NCBI GenBank assembly: GCA_000697355.1 | Contig: JNEN01000919.1 | Location: 1 to 64,000, forward strand | Direction of reading: 5' to 3' | From: Syncephalastrum monosporum B8922 | Taxonomy: Eukaryota; Mucoromycota; Mucoromycetes; Mucorales; Syncephalastraceae | Length of the DNA stretch: 64,000 nt | Part shown: in pieces, positions 57,452 through 64,000 of the stretch | Numbering within the stretch: the stretch's first letter is position 1 | Layout: each line of letters begins with the position of its first letter | Translations under genes and position numbers: made by a program | The notes under the pieces: model-generated | What the model was told of the DNA's origin: nothing | Databases searched by the model: none | The model's input: only the letters and a program-made list of their open reading frames with translations

Positions 57452-58741
57452 ATGAGATTCGCAACCTCGGCTTTGCTTGGCTCCGTTCGTGCTGCCACCT
57501 CCCAGAACAACGTCCGTCTCGGCGCTCAGGTAAGGAACAAGTTCCCCGAGCAAGTATAGAGTCAATAACGCGTCATTTCGTCGCGTCTGGCAGGGCTGGA
57601 GATCGGCCCGTAACTATGCTACCGAGGCGGGTTCGAAGAAGAGCGGCGGTAATGGTCTTTTGCTGGCAGCGCTTGCTGGTGCTGGCGTGGCTGGTGGTAT
57701 CTATTATAACCAGAAGGAGACTAAAGTTGAGCCCGCTACTGTCAAAGAAGTCGAGCCTGCCTTCGACCCTTCGCAGTTCAAGGCTTTCAAGGTACCTAAT
57801 TCACATGTCCATCTTCGTATCATGTCACTGACACTCGCTGAAATATCAATTCTCGTACGTTAAGCTGGAGAAAGTTGAGCCCATTAACCACAACACGAGC
57901 CTCTACCGCTTCTCGCTCCCCTCCGAGAACCACGTCGCCGGTCTTCCCGTCGCCTCTTGCGTGATCACTCGCTACCCCATCACCAAGAAGGACGGTAGCC
58001 CCGGTTTCATCATTCGCCCTTACACGCCTACTTCCGCCGACGATGTAAGTATAGCGAGCTCATCAGGGTATAACCGTGTATAATAATGCATTTCATCTAT
58101 AGGCCAAGGGTTACGTTGACTTCATCGTTAAGGTCTACCCCGAGGGCAAGATGAGCAAGCACATTCACAACCTCAAGGTTGGTGAGACCCTTGATATCAA
58201 GGGCCCCATCACCAAGTACAACTGGTCCGAGAAACGCGTTGACAACGTCGGTATGATCGCCGGTGGCACGGGTATCACCCCCATGCTTCAGGTCATCCGC
58301 AAGGTCTTCGACAAGAACTCCGGTGATGACAAGACCAAGGTCACTCTTATCTTCGCCAACCAGACCGAAGAAGATATTCTGCTCAAGGAGGAGCTTGATG
58401 GCTATGCCAAGGCTTATCCCGACCGCTTCAACGTTGTCTACGTCTTGGACCGTCCCCCCAAGGACTGGTCTGGTGCCCAGGGCTACGTTGGCGCCGACCT
58501 TATCAAGAAGAGCATTCCAGGCCCCGAGACCGAGAGCCTGCAGGTCTTCGTCTGCGGTCCCGACCCGATGTTGGAAGCCATCTCCGGTCCCAAAGCCAAG
58601 GACAAGTCCCAGGGCGAAGTGGGTGGTATCCTTAAGGAGTAAGTGATTAATGTGACTTGTGCTATGTGCACGTATGCTTATCCATTTGTCTTGTTCCTTT
58701 ATAGGCTCGGCTATACCGAAAAGAACGTCTTCAAGTTCTAA
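57452..58741 (+). CDS. MCR1: NADH-cytochrome b5 reductase, mitochondrial type
   Basis: Five exons: 57452-57529, 57594-57791, 57865-58044, 58103-58638, 58705-58741, giving 342 aa. Transfers electrons from NADH through FAD to cytochrome b5 or ascorbyl radical at the mitochondrial membrane. The N-terminus MRFATSALLGSVRAATSQNN is a basic presequence; GLLLAALAGAGVAGGIYY is the membrane anchor (about residues 47-64). FAD-binding RPYTPTSADD, then the NADH-binding GGTGITPMLQVI, FANQTEEDILLKEEL and CGPDPMLEAI follow, ending in VFKF as in the family. Highly biased codon use (C-ending) suggests strong expression. It converges on the MFSD1-like gene, 121 bp away. Confidence 0.95.
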
Positions 58742-58862
58742 GCCTGTCCGTATCTGTAATCTATACTTCAATAAAAGCCGCTGTACAGATAGACTCCCGA
58801 ACCATCTTTAAGTGGGTATACTTTATATATAGAGCTGATACAGCAACGGGTCAGTTGTAACA

Positions 58863-60851
58863 CTATGATATAGAATTGATGACAAAACGGACAAAGAGAA
58901 ACCAACTGATACAAGCAAGACTGAACATGACAGAACCGTAGAACCAGTTGGCCTTGTTAAGTGTCAACGGCTTGGTCGTCGTTGAGGCCGACCAGGCCGA
59001 TATCTTGGCTTCGCGTGCACTCTGGTCTAGGGGACCACCCTCCTGGCGATCCAAAATGTAGAGGATGATACCCGCGATTAATGCGAGCACGCCGACACCC
59101 GTGAAAAAATTGTTAACGCCATCATAACCATGATCAGCTTGATGATCCTGCAGCATGCCGGTCGTAATATCGAAAAGGCTGGCACCAATGTTGGTACCTG
59201 CTTTGATCACGCCCATACCAGTGCCGACGAGTGAGAGAGGCAAAATAATGGGCACCGAAGACACGAGACCAACGGGACCCAGAGCTAAACTCATGCTAAA
59301 CACAAGCATGCCCACAATGGGGTTGATATCCGTGTATTGAAGCAAGAGGAAGGCACCCAGGAACGTAGCGCTACTACCGATCACTATACATAGAATGCGT
59401 TGAGTACTTCCAAACTAAGCATATATACAGGGCACGTACTCATCCACGTGCGCTTGCCATAACGATCCACTAAAAATCCGAGAAGCGGCATGGTGAAGAT
59501 TGGCAAGATTTGAGCCACACTCCCGGTAGCCGCAGCGTGCGAATTATCGTAGCCATATTTGAACTTGACGAACTCGCTGTAAAGAGTTTGCATCAGCACC
59601 TCATAATTTATACGATGGACTGACCTGTTGATATGTAAGAAGCAACCCCAGCTACCGCCAAGGAGGAACTCCATGACGGCCACGAGCCAGAAAGCATGAG
59701 GGATGTACAACAGCTTGGACCAGCTGAACGAGCGGCGTTTCTTAGATGGTGTAACCTTGCTGTGGCGCGTGACCGTGCGCAGGAGAGCAATGTAAATCAG
59801 ATTGATGGCCAACGAGAACAGGCACAGAATCGCAGAAAACTAAGAACAGGCACAGAAAACATTACATATATGCATATGCCAAAAACGCTAGCTAAGTCTT
59901 ACCCAGAACCCGTAGCCGTACCAACCGGTCCAATTGGCAATGGGCGTAACGGTGGCTTGAGCAGCAAAGGAAGCCTTATAGTAATACAGTTATGAGGATC
60001 TGCAAGGACAAGGGACCGAGGGGTATGCAGGGCTCATGAACAATTGTTTTTTCTCGTACCAGTCGACTGATGGTCATCATCAGAGCGATCACGCCTGCAA
60101 GGCTCCGGCCCTGGAACCACTGGCTTAAAATAGTCTCTTGTACAATGACTACAGTACCACTGCCGATGCCATATAAAATACGGCCTGTAATCATCATCGG
60201 CATACTTGCGCTTGAAGTGGAAGCAGCAACGAGAACATTGCCTGATGCGATCAGTACTGTGGTGAGAATCGAGCCAGGTACCGTGCCAAAGGCGTCCAGA
60301 AAGATACCGCCCAAGACGGGTAGTATCGTGTTGACAATCGACACGCTGGATTGGAGCACACCGTATTGGACGTTTGTGATGCCGAACTCCTATAATGTGA
60401 TTTTCCTTAGCAAATGATGTGTTGTCATAGTAAATGATGGTAGGCGGACGCGTTGTTATTTCTTTTCCTTCTTTTTTTCCCGGGTCATTTGTCACGCGCA
60501 TGGACGGTGTACACACCTTTTTGATCGTATTTTTCATAGCACCCAAGGTATGTGCAGCAAAATGGCTGCCGACTAACGGATAATAAGACGAAAGTGTGTC
60601 AGGATCGGTCGTAAAATGAAGACGAGGTGTTAGGTGGGGGACATGCCTGCCAAAAATATAGCACAGGCAAGAGCGACAGATTTATAAGTCCATGGAAGAT
60701 CTACAAGAGGGTTCTTCTCTATAGAGATATCGAGATCGTCCTGGTTGTCGTCTCCAGATGGTAGCGAGGAGGGTGCCGTCTCGGCGGAAGGCAAAAGAGG
60801 CTTCCTCTCGTCGTCTTCTCGTGTTGAATGATGGGGATGACTGAGTATCAT
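58863..60851 (-). CDS. MFSD1-like major facilitator transporter
   Basis: Seven exons: 60851-60647, 60572-60517, 60389-60060, 59974-59903, 59839-59625, 59576-59440, 59383-58863, giving 511 aa. Twelve or so hydrophobic helices, with an acidic N-terminus containing KPLLPSAE and EKNPLVDL (dileucine-type lysosome/vacuole signals). Typical MFS loop motifs: GGIFLDAFGTVPGS and LLGFLVDRYGKRTW. The GITNVQYGVLQSSVSIVNTI and GTVVIVQETILSQWF segments fit the MFSD1 branch, lysosomal dipeptide exporters in animals. Intron 1 (60646-60573) is GC-AG: the frame fits only GCAG|GCATGT, giving AVGSHFAAHTLGAMK. Substrate in fungi unknown. Confidence 0.88.
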
Positions 60852-61004
60852 GGAGCTGGGTGTGTAAGGAAAGAAGAATTGGAAGAAACAGGTGGCGAGA
60901 TAGCGAACGCGTTCGTCTGTTAAATGCAGAACGTCACGTTCATGTGCCTTATATATTCTATTTTCTTTTTCGGGGTACATCATTTTAAGGGCTCCGGAAT
61001 CCCG

Positions 61005-61042
<38 letters not shown>

Positions 61043-62141
61043 CTTTTTGAAATGGACTAACAAAAACAAGGCGCGTGGCACACGTCGTTTACGTAACCTA
61101 CAATCAGTAGCGTTTGCTGCTGCGCCGTATCAAAGGGAGGAAAACACCGGATGGTGGTTCGGCTGGTCGCGTACATTCGGCTTTTTCTTAGATATACAAT
61201 ATACATTCTAGTGATCAGGTGGGTGTCACTTGGTGACCATGATATTAAAAAAGGCATGCAGAAGTCGTCTGCAATAATAATGATAATAAGATTACAGATG
61301 ATCTCTGATATTAGTGGATGGCGTTTGGGCCGGGGATAAACACAATATGTCCAGCGCAAAAAGTGTTTCAAACCACACAACCAATAGACTGTACATATTT
61401 GGTATGTGTCGAAGTAAATGCAAGTCTTATTCCTGTCTGCAGAAGTATACATGTGTTCTTTCTCAGGCCATCAATGTAATCTGATGGCTATACTAAATAT
61501 GTTTACACCGGCGCCATTATTTACAGTCTTCTTGACAGTTCGTCGCATCATCGTTCGTCACGTCAGGAGCACAATCAGATATCCCGCACCATCCAAACAT
61601 AGAGGGCATGCAGAACAATGCATGGCACTGACAATGTACAAACGCGAGGCATATATATAGGCATATATACCATTTTAATATTCCACCGGAAAATGGTAAA
61701 GATGAATCAGGAGGAGGGGAGGAGGGTGGGGTTAGGAAGGAAGCGAAAGGCTTATTGTATGAATCGCTTTCTTAATGCATGGTCTTACCAGTATGTAACG
61801 ATCCTGCGGTCCCGTGTTCCTTTTTTTATTTTCTTTTCTTTCTACTTGAATACAAACACGTTTGCATTTAAGAACCTTGTTGCCGCGGGATACAGCACAA
61901 GGAATGTACTCCATTTACATTAGAATAGCATAGATAAGACAAGTATGTACACCAAGTACTTGCTATACAGTACTGTACAGTACATATTGTAGAGTAAAGC
62001 AAGGAGAAAACGTTCGGATATTCGTTGTATTGGGTCTTTGTCACTGACGCGTGACAGGTCGACAAATTTTGGGGGTGTGCGTTGAGGAATTGAAGCACCA
62101 CCCACCCGTCCCAGGTCTCGCGTTCTTTCGATTGTAAAGCC
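60852..62141. other. Divergent upstream region with (GT)n repeat
   Basis: 1.3 kb between the divergent MFSD1-like and PHS1 genes. A perfect (GT)n run of about 17 units lies at 61006-61041. No ORF with coding character. CAGTACTGTACAGTACATA near 61968-61986 is a short palindromic stretch. Confidence 0.5.
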
Positions 62142-63128
62142 ATGGCTAGAGGTAATTTAGCAGAAAACCAAGCGATCGAGCTACGGTTGAGATTGACACG
62201 AGCTTGCAGTGGTCAGCGCATCGTCACCCGAGGAATTGACTGCGGCTGCCTCGCAGAAGCATCGTAACCCTGGCAGTGGTCCCGAATTCAGCTCGGCCAG
62301 CCAGCTTGTCATTTTCTTCTACCTCCTTGCTTACAATCAAGTCTCGTTCCTCGGCTGGTTCTGGGTCTTCTACACCACCGTCTATCAATTGATCACAACA
62401 CAGCAGTATGCCGATGTCCACGAGATGGCATGGCCCGCCTTGATTATCGTCCAGTCCGGCGCCTTTATTGAGGTAACCTATGCTTTATCCATCTTCGTCT
62501 ATCGATCGATCAGTCATATTAACACTCTATTCTGCATCTAGATCATCAACTCGGCGCTGGGTACGTAGATTCGGGCAGTATTTGGATACATAGAGAGAGG
62601 CACTGACTGGCCAGTCTAGGTTTTGTCCGTGCGCCTGTCGTGACCACCGGTCTTCAGGTTGTGTCGCGCCTATTCCTGGTGTGGGGCGTCAACTACATGT
62701 TCCCCGAGGTGCGTTCGCACTGGTCTTTCAGCACAATGATGATTGCTTGGTCCATTGCCGAGCTCGTCCGTTACTCGTACTATGCCTGCAACCTGCTCGG
62801 CCAGGTCCCTCGCATTTTGACCTGGGCCCGCTACAACCTCTTCCTGGTTCTCTACCCAACCGGCGTTGGTTCCGAGCTCATGATGGTCTACACTGCTCTC
62901 CCTTTTGCCAAGGCATGGAATGTCAACTATTACTACTTTTTGATCGTTGCTTCTCTTGTTTATTTGCCTGGTATGCCATTGCAAGGTCTCTGGAGATACA
63001 CTGGAAGGACTCATTTTCTCTTTATAGGTTTCCCTGTCTTGTTCTCTCACATGCTTGCTCAGCGTAGAAAGTACCTCAAGGGTACGCACCTTGTCGCTGA
63101 GAAGAAGAAGGAAAAGAAGGCCCAGTAA
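62142..63128 (+). CDS. PHS1: Very-long-chain 3-hydroxyacyl-CoA dehydratase
   Basis: Five exons: 62142-62151, 62210-62472, 62542-62560, 62620-62970, 63028-63128, giving 247 aa. Third step of the ER fatty-acid elongation cycle. Six hydrophobic segments; the family blocks SGAFIEIINSALGFVRAPVVTT, WSIAELVRYSYY and YPTGVGSELMMVY (catalytic Tyr and Glu) are intact. The last intron removes GTATGCC..TTTATAG and gives LPGFPVLFSHMLAQRRKYL, the usual end of PTPLA proteins. The C-terminus ...KKEKKAQ provides a KKxx ER-retrieval signal. The first exon is only 10 nt of coding sequence and exon 3 is 19 nt. It converges on DMC1 with 37 bp between stop codons. Confidence 0.95.
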
Positions 63129-63165
63129 TCTAATAAAAGCACACGATCCATCGCATATTATTTAT

Positions 63166-64000
63166 TCAGAAAGAAACATCATTGATACCGCCTTCCGTAA
63201 TGGCATAACTGGCTTCATTTTCGGGCATGTCCGGCGAGTCGTAAACTTTCGCCACTCGTTCCTCGCCTCGACCTTTGCGCAGATATACGCGTGTGGCCGA
63301 TCTGCATCATACCATCGTATTAGTTTCTATGCATGACATACAAGCGAGCCGTTGACTTTACGCATGCGCGAGAACATGGCCGCCCACTGGTTTCTTTGGG
63401 TCGGATACAAACATCATGCCGCCTGCAGATCACATCCATTCAGGGTGTCAGTTGAGAAACATTTCAAGCTTTATGCTTTAACCTCGCTGTGTACACATAC
63501 CCCCGGGGTCAGATGAAACCTGATTGGTCAGGAAGACAGCAACGTTATACTCCTCAGATATCTTGATCAAGCGGCTAAGCATTTGATTTAATTTTTGCTG
63601 TCTCTCGGCCTATGCAAAATCAATAACGACAAGCGCTCAAAGTACATACATAAACACACACTCATACCAGCTCTCCACGGCCTGTATAATCACAACGGAA
63701 AAGGGCGATGATGCTGTCAATTACTAGCAAACGGTACACGCCTTTTTCCTGGACGAAACGTGCAGCAACCTCAGTGATAAGTTCCATCTGGTGGTCGCTA
63801 TTCCATGCACGTGCCACCAGTATGTTATCCAGTGCAATGTCCGAATCGACGTTGAAGCGCTCGGAAATGGCACGGATACGATCGGGACGGAACGTGCCTT
63901 CCGTGTCGATATAAGCTACAAGAGGCATGCAAAACGTGAGGAGCCGCCTGACGGGCATCTACACTCGGTGATCTTACCAGCCTTGCTGCTGGTACCGCCG
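63166..64000 (-). CDS. DMC1: Meiotic recombinase Dmc1, C-terminal part (cut by window edge)
   Basis: Five exons visible on the minus strand: 64000-63978 (partial), 63915-63668, 63609-63501, 63422-63362, 63301-63166. RecA-fold recombinase for strand exchange between homologs in meiosis. Seen: [31 protein letters not shown], Walker [82 protein letters not shown] and [17 protein letters not shown] and PENEA distinguish Dmc1 from Rad51. The Walker A motif and N-terminal domain are right of base 64000. The end is ...GGINDVSF. All junctions are GT-AG. Confidence 0.95.

Noticed and set aside
61006..61041. (GT)n run as a regulatory element
   Set aside because: A plain microsatellite; no evidence beyond the repeat itself.
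1..64000. CRISPR arrays, rRNA genes, bacterial-type operons, riboswitches
   Set aside because: None seen; the window is intron-rich eukaryotic DNA.

Overview
The window is nuclear DNA from a fungus. Coding genes are broken by many short introns (about 50-130 nt, GT..AG, often with a CTAAC/CTAAT-like branch site), with pyrimidine-rich leaders and eukaryotic gene content: Rho GTPase, RhoGEFs, Sec2, Lunapark, velvet factor, Zn2Cys6 factor, DMC1. The decayed LINEs, a mariner-like element, a Fanzor-like relic and a family of unknown repeated proteins suggest an early-diverging lineage, most likely Mucoromycota. That placement is inference from content and remembered family resemblance, not from a search. 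Exon coordinates were built by hand; for each gene called intact the exon lengths sum to a multiple of three.

Layout. 1-1.3 kb: LINE tail and a 52-nt repeat that recurs at 55.3 kb. 1.8-25.6 kb is gene-rich: RHO3 (+), an unknown 151-aa protein (+), a Vip1-like RRM protein (-), Lunapark (-), an unknown Cys/His protein (+), a Sec2-type RabGEF (-), a ROM-type RhoGEF (+), ribosomal P0 (-), a small membrane protein (-) and a METTL-type methyltransferase (-). 26.4-31.1 kb is a transposon graveyard. 32.7-48.8 kb: a second DH-domain RhoGEF (+), a Zn2Cys6 factor with frame breaks (-), glycerophosphocholine acyltransferase GPC1 (-), forkhead (-) and bZIP (+) factors from a shared 362-bp promoter, an HDAC-superfamily deacetylase (+), and a ten-exon velvet factor (-). 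48.8-57 kb is gene-poor and holds the Fanzor-like relic (-) and the 5' half of a repeated unknown family (+). 57.4-64 kb: mitochondrial cytochrome b5 reductase MCR1 (+), an MFSD1-like transporter (-), the fatty-acid elongation dehydratase PHS1 (+), and the 3' part of meiotic recombinase DMC1 (-), which runs off the right edge.

Themes. Polarised growth is over-represented: RHO3, two RhoGEFs and the Sec4-type GEF Sec2 lie within 35 kb. Several ER/lipid genes occur (LNP1, GPC1, PHS1, MCR1). Four sequence-specific regulators (Zn2Cys6, forkhead, bZIP, velvet) lie within 13 kb. The most unusual items are the Fanzor-like RNA-guided-nuclease relic, the repeat at its 5' side, three GC-AG introns, and the Zn2Cys6 gene whose DNA-binding exons are out of frame with its regulatory domain.
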